Source: Bombus terrestris
Lineage: Eukaryota > Arthropoda > Insecta > Hymenoptera > Apidae
Assembly (NCBI RefSeq): GCF_910591885.1
Contig: NC_063271.1
Span: forward strand, 7,743,001 to 7,807,000
DNA: 64,000 bases
Reading direction: 5' to 3'
This document shows positions 28,126-39,415 of the stretch, in pieces. The notes below the pieces were generated by a model. The model was not told the DNA's origin, did not search any database, and saw only the letters and a program-made list of their open reading frames with translations. The position numbers and the translations under genes are program-made. How positions within the stretch are numbered: the first letter of the stretch is position 1; each line of letters begins with the position of its first letter.

Positions 28126-29540
28126 TCATGTTACGTAGAGAGGATGCAGCCTAAAAACATGAAGAATTTTTCAGGTGCAACCACAGTTAGATTTTAGCAT
28201 ATTTGATAAAAGGAGAATCATTTACTGATAGTGTGTTAGGCAGCAGTATAAAATAAATTCGAGTAGGATTTTCAGCTTCTGAACTGAATGCTATCAAGAC
28301 ACGACTTTGTATCAGAAAGAAATTGGAAAACAACGGTACTGGAAAATTGTATTTTCAAATCATATTGCCTAAGGAATGAAATATTACATTTTTACAATTC
28401 TGCATGCTTAATTAAATATGCAGATTGCCTTACAGATTCTGAAAAACGTATAGAAACGGAGAATGTCGTGGAAATATGTGTGTATGTTTTCTTCTGTGTT
28501 CTTGGAATGTCAGGAGAGTATCTACAAAAATGCTGACAGTTTGACAGATTGAGTGGATGTAATCGGCAGTGTGGAAGCACTGATATACAAGCGCGAGTGT
28601 ACGATGCATAAACTTCTTTGAATATCGGAAAGCAGGACTTGAAACCTTTTACATAGAATTGGATGCGTGTCATGTTAGGTTGTCACCAGCAGATAATCAT
28701 TTGTTAACTTTGAAACGGTTCCTCGAAGATGAGACGATATAACGTACTTCAAAGTGCAATTACCATTCTAAACGATTCCTCTTGAAATGAAAGCGCTCTG
28801 AAAATATTTCAATAATCGCGATATGTCATCTTTTACGTTCTAAGCTATTCAATTTTAGTTTTAAGATACTAATTGCGAGTGGTATAAAAATAAATGTGGT
28901 CACGTCAATGTTTATAACGATTCGTAATAATTTTCCTCGGAAAAATCAAGTATCGGTAAAAATTTACAAGTATAGAAAGCTTCGTCCGAACCTAATGTGA
29001 ATCGTAACTTTTACGAATACTTTCATCTGTGACTTTTTATTTTAAAATGCGCAAAATGTTTCAATCTTCGTTAATTGAAAAACAAAAAAGTGTGATTCTT
29101 AACAATTAGTACGAATACCAGAGCAAACTTCTAAAACTCGTTGATTCAACGAAATCGGTAAATTTCTGCGCAAGAGGATATAAAATGTTCAAGTACAAAC
29201 CATTTAAAGAACGAACACGAAATCTTCGCTTGAAACGCAGAAGAAAATTGCCTGAAAATGTTCCCAGCCATTAATTGCAACGAGCGGATAACTCGGCCTG
29301 CCGTTTTAACCCAGTTATCAAACAGTTCCACGGTATTTGTGCTGCGAGTGAAATTACATTCGTTAACCTACTATTTTTCTTGCCAAGGTATTTATTCTCG
29401 GCGCGTTAACAATCTCGGGATATATTTTTCGAAATTGTTCACGTGCTTCGTGCCGTTTGAAACAGCACGGCAACGTTCAAAGAGTAGAATTCATACGAGG
29501 GGAAATCTTACGCAAGGTCGAGCCAAAGAAACGTGTCGTT
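28126..29540. other. AT-rich non-coding stretch
   Basis: Short overlapping open frames only (94 codons at most). No supported gene, RNA or repeat. Confidence 0.45.
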
Positions 29541-29963
29541 AATTGAAAAGGAACCGATTGCTTTTTAATTAACTCGTTACTTTGTATCAAGCGTACGTCG
29601 ATAGACGAGTATAATCGAGCCTTTTGTACGCGCCCGTTATCCTCCACATTCACGATAGTTTATTTAACAAGCTACGTGCCTCTTCCTTTCTCTCGTTAAT
29701 ACCCTCTCACGTTCTTCCTTCTCCTCTGTTCCCGCCACGTTCTGACGTTCCGCTCCACGACAATGGCATTTCTATTGTCGCTTTGTGAACGGTCCCGCGA
29801 TTCCGTAATTATAATTGAAGCGACAACGCGGCGAGGGACGAGCACGAAAAGGGAGGTTAATCGTCAAAGCGCATCGACCACTCGTTTTTTAATAATAGGA
29901 TTTCGCGAGGAACGACCACCTTCCTTGGCGCGACAATTTCAAAAATAGAGAGCATTGTCTTAC
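29541..29963. other. GC-richer stretch downstream (minus strand) of an exon candidate
   Basis: CpG-bearing sequence that would be intron 3' of the minus-strand exon at 29,964-30,027. It contains a 61-codon frame on the plus strand without a domain. Raised CpG next to a candidate exon may point to conserved sequence around it. Confidence 0.25.
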
Positions 29964-30027
29964 CAGTCAAAGCGTATACCTCGCCGTCGATTTTCTGCTC
30001 GGCGATTAGTTGCATCGTCTCACTTAC
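29964..30027 (-). CDS. Candidate internal exon at a recursive (ratchet) splice site
   Basis: On the minus strand a pyrimidine-rich tract ends in CTGTTTCAG, is followed by a 64-nt exon, and then by a donor G|GTAAGA. Only one of the three frames is open. It gives 21 codons from Val-Ser-Glu-Thr-Met through Lys-Ile-Asp-Gly-Glu-Val-Tyr to Thr and leaves one nucleotide (phase 0 to 1). GC at third positions is about 57%, above the AT-rich surroundings. The exon begins GTAAGT, so CAG|GTAAGT is both a 3' and a rebuilt 5' splice site, the arrangement known from recursive splicing of long insect introns. The KIDGE stretch is loosely like the core of SAM domains, but the spacing is one residue short, so I do not assign a family. 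No other exon of this gene was found, which fits flanking introns longer than the window shows. Confidence 0.5.
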
Positions 30028-33000
30028 CTGAAACAGAGATGAAAGACTATCGTTAGAGAGAAATTTACAGATACGACAATCGTTTCGTTTGGGAATTTCG
30101 AACAGATTATGGTTACGTTATTACGTGTATACCTTATGCAGCTTATTTGTATTTGTCAGTTTTGTCATTTTATTATGCATATAAAAGCAAGCTTTTTTTA
30201 AAAAATAAGATACGATATAAAGCGCGTTATCGATATCAAAGTAGTAAAATAATTTGTAAGATGAAGATAAAGGAAATTTTTTAATCAATCGTATACTATT
30301 TACTTTCCCATTTTGTTCGGTGTTTGTTTTGGAAGCGTAGAACGAAAGAAGTTCGTAAAACACGAAATAATTCATCGATCGTTAGAATTTTAGAGGATAT
30401 TAAGAGGAAAAGAGTAACTATACGGCAGAAACTAAACCTAAATAAAAAATCCTATATAGAATAGAAATCTACGTATGAAGAACAATTTCAATTTTATACA
30501 ATTTGAAAAATCGATTTCAGATTCCAGTAACAGTGTACAAGCTATATCATCAATTACGCTTCGAATTTTTCATATTCGTTTTTCTTTTACATTTTTTTTT
30601 TCGCGATTTTATATTTCTGAAAAAGATAAACACAAATCACGTTATTTTTCATACGTGATGGACAAATACAGGTGTAATGAATCAGAAACAGTAAATTTCA
30701 AAAAACCTTTATTTACAAGCAATTTTTCATATTTTCACCATCGCACTCTCGTTGGTTACAAGGAAATTGATGTTTGTAGAGGAATAAAAGTTATAACAGC
30801 GTTAATCTTTTATTAAGCTTTTACAATATAAAAGTATCATTGGACGCTTTCAAAATGTTTATTGTATCCAATGGAAGATGCTTAAGGGATTATTTGAGTC
30901 TGTAAGAAGACTCGAAGTAAAAGGATTCTCCTGGATGGTCCTTCGTTTGCCACAGCCATTAGATTCTCGCGGAAGTGAAACGCTATGTCTCTGCTATGTC
31001 GTAACATCCAAGCGTTTATGCTGCTGCACACCGCTCGAACGCGTCTAAATACACGCTGGTTCATGAACACAGGTGAAATAGCACGTAAATTGGATGCAGG
31101 GCCAGGGAACTCCAGCTAGTGGTTAAAGGAAGCAAGGTAGATGGAATGACACGGACGAAAGGAAAGAAATGGGGAAACGAATTGGAACAAGGGAAAAAGT
31201 GAGTGGAGAGAAGGACGATGAAGCAGATGACCTGGCGTAGTTACCGCTGCACCTGAAACAACTTAGTTCTTGTTACAAAAGAAAATTCGATGAATGAATA
31301 TTTGAATTTTTCTAGATTCTTATTTTATTATTTTCCTGCAAATAATACGTTTACAGTAGAAACAATTGGATATCACGTATTACTGGTCTAATTATTATTA
31401 TTAACAATAGGAAAGAAACTAATAGATAACGTGCAGTAATAAAACATTGGAAAATAAAGCAGCACCAAGGAGAAGATACAGTGTTAATTACGGAATATGG
31501 AAGTTGACGAAGAAATATGTTGCACATAAATTAGGAATAATCGTTAAACCAATAAAATGAAACTTATTAACAGCGTAATTATTGAAATTTGAATGGACGA
31601 ACGTATCATTGTCAATATTTTAATAGTAAACTTCTATCATTTAAAAAAAAAGTATGTAATTGCTAATAACAATTTTTCATGAAACTATCTTTCAGTTTCT
31701 TTCGCAATCTTTGCAGTTAAACAGTATAAAACAGAATCAAATTCACGCAATAGAAAAAAGCATAAAAGAACGGCAATGAACAGCAACATTCAACGAAGGA
31801 ATGGAAACGATCAGGGGAAAGTAGGTTAAGTAACCGAGAGCGGAAGTGGGAAGACAGCATCGGTCGAATCTCGAGATTACCGTGCAGATCAACACCGAGG
31901 GATGATAGTCCGCGCAACACGGGGCAGTTTAAATTTAACCGTCAGAGTGTTTAAGTGCTCTTCTGCTGGCCCTTTTCCTTCCACCCTCTCTGTCCTTCTT
32001 ATCCCTCTCTCTACTTGAAGAACTAAGTGACTGTGAAAGCGGTCGTGCTTCCCACCCGTTTCAACGGCTGCAACGTGCCATGGATTAAAATGGGTCTGCT
32101 GGAAACGCCTGAAAAAAACTTCTGCCAGCGGAATTTTTTACGTTTTGGAAAATTAAAAACAACGGGTGCCACGTCCAGGATACGACTTGAAATAGAATTT
32201 GATCCGCAGCTGTAAGCTGTTCCACAAAACACTCTGAAAATGCGAAAAACATGCAGCTCTGTAAATGGATCGTTGTTCATGCTGAGATCGAATCGATGTT
32301 TGATTTACGTAGAAATATATTTACTAGAGAAGGAAGATATAAATGAATTTATCAGCTATTTGAAGGTAGGAGAATATTTTATAAAATCAATTATTACCAA
32401 CTCGTCGTTCAAATTTTTAATCGTTTAGAAATAATAATTCTTCTATTTGAATTCTTCTATTTGCAGAATTATTATCCATCGTTTTATTCCCGTTAAAAAT
32501 ATGTTTGCTGGTGTCATAATTTATAAAAATCCATTTATCTTTATTATCTTTTAATTCCGTAAGTATAAAAGTTTCGATTTGACAGGTTAAAGAAGCAGTA
32601 ATTAATAAAATTCACGAATAGACACACTTTAATTAATACACACATTAATAGACACACTTGTCAGTGTATTGCGAAATATTACGGAACGATTCTTTAAACA
32701 ATAATTTCGAATGCAAAGAACGAAGCGATCCAGGCAATATCTTTATTTTAAACAACTAAAATAAAGCATTTCATTTAACGACCGTTAAGACTAACAATCT
32801 TCATAACCAAATAAATCACACTTTGCATTTCAATGTATTTTTTTCAAATAACCATCTACTAGCACGCACGCTAGTAAGTCCGCAAGAAAGTAACTGTAAA
32901 AGCGAAAATAATAATCGTAACGTTGCAATCTTATTTAATCCTCCGACCCATCGAACAGGTCTGAGGTCCAACATTCTGCAGGCACAAATATCGACCAAAA

Positions 33001-33060
33001 GCTCAAGGCACACTAAACATGGTACAAAACTACGTGTCGCTCTGGACCAACAAATACCAT
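30028..33060. other. AT-rich non-coding stretch
   Basis: No supported gene; open frames reach 113 codons in a very AT-rich part (30,475-30,816). If the minus-strand exon at 29,964-30,027 is real, this is its upstream intron. Confidence 0.45.
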
Positions 33061-33660
33061 CTGTTCCCCGTAACACGTGTCAATTTCTAGATTCCACCCC
33101 CGCCGTTTTGCAATCAACAGCCAACGGGCGCAGCCCTCAAGCTGCACGGAGCAACGTAGTTCGACGAATTACGGCGGCAGGTCGGAATCACGAAGGAATG
33201 TTTGTCAGGTTCTCGTACAGATAACACGAGACCGATATCCTAGCAGTCTACAAAACGGCGGCACGTTTCCAGCATGGTTGAGAAGGTAGAACGAGCAACA
33301 TCCCGCGGGCTGCGCGAGCTTATCCTTTTTACCGTGAGATTCGCCGTTTTCCCAGACAGCCTCGTACCATTTCGTAAAGTCATCTATTTGCGGGATTAAC
33401 GTACCGCGGATACCAAGCAACTTCCTGCTAGGTAAGCAGGGGAAACTTTTCGAACCAACCCAGGGAACAGGGAAAGAAGAGAAAAAGAGCGAGTGAGAGA
33501 GAGAGAGCGAGTGAGAGAAAGAAAGAGAGAGAGAGAGAGCTCAGGCTCGAACGAAAATTAGTTTCACTTTTTTCCCCGAGCCCTTCCACCCCTTCGCTAG
33601 TTCTTCCTCCTCCCCGTTAGTCGACGATCCACCCCCACGCTGGCTCTTGCGGCATCCAGC
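33061..33660. other. GC-richer patch with GA-rich core
   Basis: Mixed CpG-bearing sequence with overlapping open frames on both strands (up to 133 codons, none with a domain) surrounds the GA-rich simple repeat at 33,481-33,540. A pyrimidine-rich run follows at 33,560-33,640. Confidence 0.3.
33481..33540. repeat. GA-rich microsatellite
   Basis: About 60 bp of GA dinucleotides, interrupted by GAGC and GAAA units. GA runs can bind GAGA-type factors in insects, but no more than the repeat itself is visible. Confidence 0.85.
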
Positions 33661-34116
33661 CACTCTCATTCGCCTCTGTCCGCGGAAACATAATCTTTTC
33701 TTTGAAATTGCTTAGAACCCTCCGGGCGTTCCGCTACTCTTCTTCCTTTCGCGATGACTCTACATGAATATTTAGTGGCCTCGTAAGAGAGCTTTCGAAT
33801 TGCTGTGTGTGTAGATGGATAAATTAGAAATGCCAGCGTTCTACCGTTGCCTAGATGGACCACACGAGAAATCTTTAATCGTTAAACACTTGGTGAACCG
33901 ATCGTGATTGTTGAAATTCTCAGGGGTGGTCACCTTTTGTAGCTAAAAAGTTAGAGAATGTTAAGGTTGAGGTTAATGCGTTTGGAGAATTGCAAGAGTA
34001 GGTTGGAGAGTTGTTCCTACTGATGTCCGGATGTAGTAACATTAATGTTGCTGACGGTACGTTGTGAAACAAATGTTACCGCAGTTGCGGCATATTTTTG
34101 GAAAATGCGTCAATGT

Positions 34117-34233
34117 TTATGAAATGAGAAACGTCGATTCACGTTTCACGTGCTCAACGTTCATAAAATGAAAACGTCGATTCACGTATCACGTCCTCAA
34201 CGATCATAAAATGAAAACGTCGATTCACGTCTA
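34117..34233. repeat. 43-bp tandem repeat, about 2.6 copies
   Basis: ACGTCGATTCACGT recurs at 34,131, 34,174 and 34,217, exactly 43 bp apart, within a longer unit that includes CTCAACG and CATAAAATGAAA. The copies differ by a few bases. Confidence 0.85.
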
Positions 34234-34562
34234 CCATCAATAATGTATTCACTTATAGCGCGTAATGAATTTAGTATAATTTAAATTTTATAACAAATTG
34301 TAGGATATTGTAGCGTGAAAAGTTTAATGCAGTTCGAGAGGAATGCCGAAGTGGTTTCAGTTGATGCGATTCAATTGATATAATGTTTTCATATTTTGAT
34401 GTTATAATTTAAGCATCAGTCTGAATCATCAACTACTAGCTACGCTTTTAGGTGACTAAAGCGTGACTATCTTTATTTTCCCGCTTTATATTTTTGACAC
34501 TTTAAACGCTATTTTAAAATGTCGTTTTAAGAGAACAATTGTAATAACTGCACGTTATAATT

Positions 34563-34583
34563 TATATATATATATATATATAT
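34563..34583. repeat. (TA)n microsatellite
   Basis: About ten TA units. Simple repeat. Confidence 0.85.
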
Positions 34584-35040
34584 TAGGATATTTTAACGCC
34601 ATCGATGAATATATTTACTGTATCGTAATAAATAATTATAGAATGAATTTGCAAGAAGGGCCATAATGCACGGAGATTACAGTATGCTTCACAGGACTAA
34701 CTTGTAAAGCTATTTGATATTAATGATTCTGCGGCAAAGTAGATTAAATACATCATCTTAATAGAGAAACTTTTAAATAGGTTCAGAGGACAAATTACAA
34801 GTTCTCAAACTTTTTTAAAGAACTTTTGTCGTGTATTTTCGCCCCTTATGATAGTGACGTTAGAATTTATGTATAAGCTCTTTCACTGTTTAGTAACGTG
34901 TATGTATTGTATTTCTATATACACGTTATATTATATAGTTCTATATACATTCTATATATACGTATTTTCTATACATTTTAGCATTTAAATCTCCCATAAC
35001 TGCAAAAGGAGCTGATATCTAACAATGAATACAAATATTC

Positions 35041-35080
35041 TATAATATAATAATATGATATATAATATAATATAATAAAA
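35041..35080. repeat. TATAA-type AT-rich simple repeat
   Basis: Imperfect TATAA/TAATA units over about 40 bp in an AT-rich stretch. Confidence 0.7.
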
Positions 35081-35350
35081 ATAAACCCCGTGGTAGATGA
35101 ATATATAATTATAATTCAAAATTTTTTAAATTTTGTATTAGTCTGAAATCGTAAAGTTGTTATATTATAAACTACCATTACATTACCCAACAGTCGTTCT
35201 TATTAATAATATAACAAACCGGAGAGATACGTCAAAGTCCATTATATGTATCGACCCCTTTGTTACACGAAAACAATGTACCGCATTAAAACTCCATCGA
35301 AATCCACGTAACACACGCAGTCCATTGGGAACGAAAAATCATTCCTATCG

Positions 35351-36012
35351 AGCTTTCATGGTTATCTTATTCCCCTCTTCGGCGTCTTTCAAAAAATCGA
35401 AACAGCAAGAAATCACAATTTCCTGGTTGAAGAAATGAGAGAGGGTCAGATAGACAAACCGGGGGAAAAAAAGGGAGAGTGGTAAGAGGTTGTACGGAAA
35501 AGCGTCTAGCAAAGATGACGAAGACGTTCGAGACACGAAAATGCGGAAGAAAGCGGAGAAAGGCGCGGAGGGATGGGTGGCTCGAATCTGTCGACCTTGC
35601 GGCCAGGCCACAATGCACTGTGCTTCGTCCCAATAAAGCCCGCCAGTTTATACACGATCTCTGGCAAATACGTTGCAATTATCATATAAAAGGATCAGTC
35701 TGGGGAAGAAGACAGCCCGCTTCTATGGCGCTCCATTATAGGGGAGAGCGCACGAAAGGAATTGCAGTAAGGGCGGAAGATTCTCCGCGGACGAGGAGCA
35801 GCAGCAAGGGAAAGGAGAAGAGAAGGATGGGGCGTGTATTGATCTGTCATCGTCCGCCCGGTCCTTTTCGAATTTTAGATCAGCGAGAATCCTATGCAAA
35901 CCCGTCCCGTTCTACTCTGATTCACCAGCAGCCACCAGAATTCGAAGCTCGGTGCTCGATGAGTTCGATCGATTCAAACCGACAGGATTTGTCTTTAATG
36001 GGCGCCGTGTAG
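35351..36012 (+). other. GC-richer island with a 177-codon open frame
   Basis: The longest open frame outside the minisatellite (35,479-36,012, plus strand) lies here. It is rich in Arg, Lys and Ser in its first third, has no hydrophobic segment and no recognisable motif, and its composition follows the purine-rich DNA below it. Its first ATG is not preceded by a convincing promoter, and antisense frames of 88 and 103 codons overlap its start. I regard it as probably non-coding, or a regulatory island like the others in this window, and list it because its length is unusual for this DNA. Confidence 0.2.
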
Positions 36013-36558
36013 CGAATGGAAAATGCCGCGCGCTATTTCCAGGGTCTGACATTAGCCGCGTATTAATTAGACGTTGCAGAAACCGATGGTTTAAGCGTTG
36101 GGATTTTTATTTTCTACAAAATGTAGATACTTATATCGTAGATTGTAAACTTTCACGATAATTAGATGACGCATTTTTCAGCTCTGACCTGATGAAGCAA
36201 ATTGAAAATCACGATTTTCGAGTTATCACCGCGAGAATACTGCAGGGTCACTCGTTGTCCGATTATAAAAATCTTATTTATCTTCGTAATTCGACCGGCT
36301 AGGAATCGAGATATCGATGTTTGAGATAGAAATATTTGATACTGTGCTGCATCTACAAATGTATCTCATTGTTAATTTTGTACTAATACGAAAATTGATT
36401 TTCCAGGGTTAAGAATTAAAATTGAGAAACAAAGAACACTTGAAGCTGTTTTATGAGCGTTATTTTCCTCGTTTGGAAATTTGATTTGATTATATCCAAA
36501 ATCAGTGTTTCTCATTTTCTGGAAAACATACTTTTTCGAGTTGAGTCACGTATATATA

Positions 36559-37107
36559 TGTCGGAGATGTAGAGACATCGAGCCTTTCTTTTGGAAGATT
36601 TCTCAATACTTGGGCTCGGGGTGACATAACTGGTCGCCGAACGTAGCCACGGTCACGGGATGAACGAAATGTTTTACAAAGGAGGTTCCAGTGTTAAGGG
36701 ATACGCTGTATAAACAATCAAGTCTTGATCAGGAGCAATGCTGGTTTATGTGGAACTGCCTAGTTACGGCGCTTGGGAATTTGTTGATATTCCCGATCGA
36801 TATGTATTTGATATATGTAACTGTATCTGTCTTTTATTTTGCAATCTCCTTGGAGAGTTTACTGTCATCGTCTTGGAGTCAGTCTTAGAGAAACCCTGTG
36901 CCTGAGTGAACGTGTCAGTGTGCTATCAAAATATATTAAAACGTACAGAAAGTTTCCCGTTGACCGTGGATTCGTTACAGAACCCAAGAATATTATTAAA
37001 AGCATTTGTTTACTTATTGTTTGTTATCTTAGTTAACCGTTAAACTAATTATTTATCAAACTTTGTAAAGAAATATAATTTTATGTAAATACAACCTTTA
37101 TTGAACA
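36559..37107 (+). mobile_element. Possible LTR fragment
   Basis: The segment opens TGTCGGAGATGTAGAGACAT and contains TATAAA at about 36,710. It closes with an AT-rich tail near GTAAATACAACCTTTATTG, much like the tail of the LTR at 360-707. Start, promoter and tail follow LTR order. The right end is not certain because no matching inverted end or target duplication was found, and no retrotransposon protein frame is present. Confidence 0.3.
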
Positions 37108-37719
37108 TCATGATGGCAAATGCTAACGAAGAATCGTCTCGCGCTCGAAATCCAAACGACAATTCGACATATATAATAGAAATTCCATTTACGATGTCCA
37201 TTCAGAATGACCGGCGAAAATATTTCAACATTAACCATAGAAAACTTTTGTGTGTACATCGTTCATGTTATATCAAACATTTTGAAATTTCATTAAAAAT
37301 TTAATTACTGTAGCGAGATGGTAAAATTATGATGGTACGACTGTTACGATAGTAAAATTTCAAAAGAATTGGTAAAATTTCACAGAAATCTTCGGAGCTG
37401 TCGTTTAAAAAAAAGAACTTATTACATCTTTCGGTCTTATTATTTAACGTCTTCGGTTTGAAAATCTTCTGACATCAAATCTGTCATTATAAAAACCATT
37501 CTTAACGCTTGATCATTAGGAGATTAATGAAAATATCTTCTTTCGCCTCCACTCAACTCTAAAACCACGCTTTGTATCGATTTATATAGTAAAAATGTAT
37601 GCAGTAACCTAATTATGTCTTTCGGCGTCAACAATTTTTAGTTTATGCTTCAACAATCCGGGTATACGTAGAATATTCTATTTCATGAGGAGGATAATAA
37701 CGTCATTTAGTACAACTCC

Positions 37720-37880
37720 ACTTATTCGAACTTCATTTATGAAAAGGAAATTTTAGTTAGCGCCCGATTAATTGAAGTTCTGCCGATTGAATTCACTCAT
37801 CTGAACTTCTATTATTCGAACGAGAAATCATAGATATTGGAGAGAACGAGTGAACTTCCATTATATGTACAGTTAATTAT
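37720..37880. mobile_element. Possible old DNA-transposon remnant with repeated TTATTCGAACTTC motif
   Basis: Variants of TTATTCGAACTTC, GATTAATTGAAGTTC and CATCTGAACTTC occur four or five times in 160 bp. Repeated TTATCCGAA-like motifs are typical of the ends of pogo/Tigger-type elements, so a decayed element of that group is possible. No transposase frame and no terminal inverted repeats were found. Confidence 0.25.
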
Positions 37881-39378
37881 ACTCATTTCAGTTATATGGA
37901 TTATTCGTTCCATACAAAAATAGTATCACGTGAATAGTATTACACGAATATATCATATGAACGTATAATAATTAATTGTATATTAATTTATTAATGTATA
38001 ATAATGATACCATTCCCGTCTTTTCATTATTAACGTTCATTATTAGTTAAACGTTTAATTATTGTTTTACGCAGGAGTAAACAAACTTCCTGGAAGCAAA
38101 TTTCTAGTGATACAGTACTTCATACGGAAAAATCGTGCAATTTTTAATAGAACTTAACGGTATAGTATATTTCATGAATTATTTAATAAATTATTAGGTA
38201 TGCAAGGAAAAGAATAAACATGAGTATGATCGAAGAAGAAACACCGTTAAGTAATAAGCATCAAAAGCTGGATAAATTTACCATGCCAACAGCATTATGG
38301 AAAAACATGGGCCAATAATATTTTTACAAAAAGTCACAGTACCATTTCTTTGAATGTACAATATTACCCTTTATTACGATTAATTAAAAAACGACAGATT
38401 TGATAAGAGAGAGAAAAGAAAAACGAATGGTCTCGAGTGAAACCATAGATCCAGTTAAATAAACGAGATCTGCTCTCGGGAACATAGATAAGGGTCAATG
38501 GGGGTCACCACGGACCAGAGAGATGTGATCTTAAAGGCTCGTTCGAAGGGAAGTAGGGTGAGATTGGCTAGGAATCACGTGGGGTTAAAACTTTAATCAA
38601 TGCGGGGATGGAACATGGTTGTCTCTCGTTGAAATAGGAATTCGACTTGCGAGATTACACAGTAGGGAAGTAAAGTGGATTTATGTTACGAGATATGGTC
38701 ACGTTAAGTCTCCTAACGTAGCTCGCGTTAACATAGTGAAACAAGGAAGAGTATCGGGAGATTTGAAGATTAAATTCCCAAGAACGAAGAAGAAAAGTCA
38801 AATAGCGGAAAATAAAGAACGATCTATCGTAAAATAAGATCAACAGAGTTTCCAGTTATCTCGTTTGAAATTAGATAAAATGAAGTTCGGACAAACGTTT
38901 CAGCATTCATTAGGCTTCGCGAAACTACCTGAATTACAATAGTTTCGCCAAAGCAAAAACTTTTCGCCATAGTTTCAACTTCGTTTGGAAATACGTCAAG
39001 ATAAGTTATCGCGTTGTTCGACCAGACTCGTCCGTGTTACACGTCAGAAATTTAGATGTGCGCGTAATATAAAACATCGAGATTGTAGGGATTATCGCTT
39101 GTAAATAAACTAGTAATCATGTTCCACGCAATCGAAGAAGAATGACTAAGTATGACAAGTAAAACTTAATTTGTCAGCCTATTCCATAAGCGATATTATC
39201 TCTTGGCTCGCATTCTGAATATCAAATTGTTCAGAGAATTATAAATGGTATTAATACAGAAATGATTAATGCTGACGGGTGTAGTTTTGGAAAATAGCAA
39301 AAGTATTCATCAGTAAATACGGTAACATTTTAATATTTTAAAGTTATATTTACAAACACGATATTTACGACGACAAGA

Positions 39379-39415
39379 ATGGATATAATATTAACTGCTG
39401 TAACGACGATGAACG
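39379..39415 (+). other. Weak first-exon candidate (12 codons)
   Basis: An ATG opens a short hydrophobic frame (Met-Asp-Ile-Ile-Leu-Thr-Ala-Val) that ends at a strong donor, AACG|GTAAGT. This could be a first coding exon carrying the start of a signal peptide. No partner exon was found. Confidence 0.13.
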
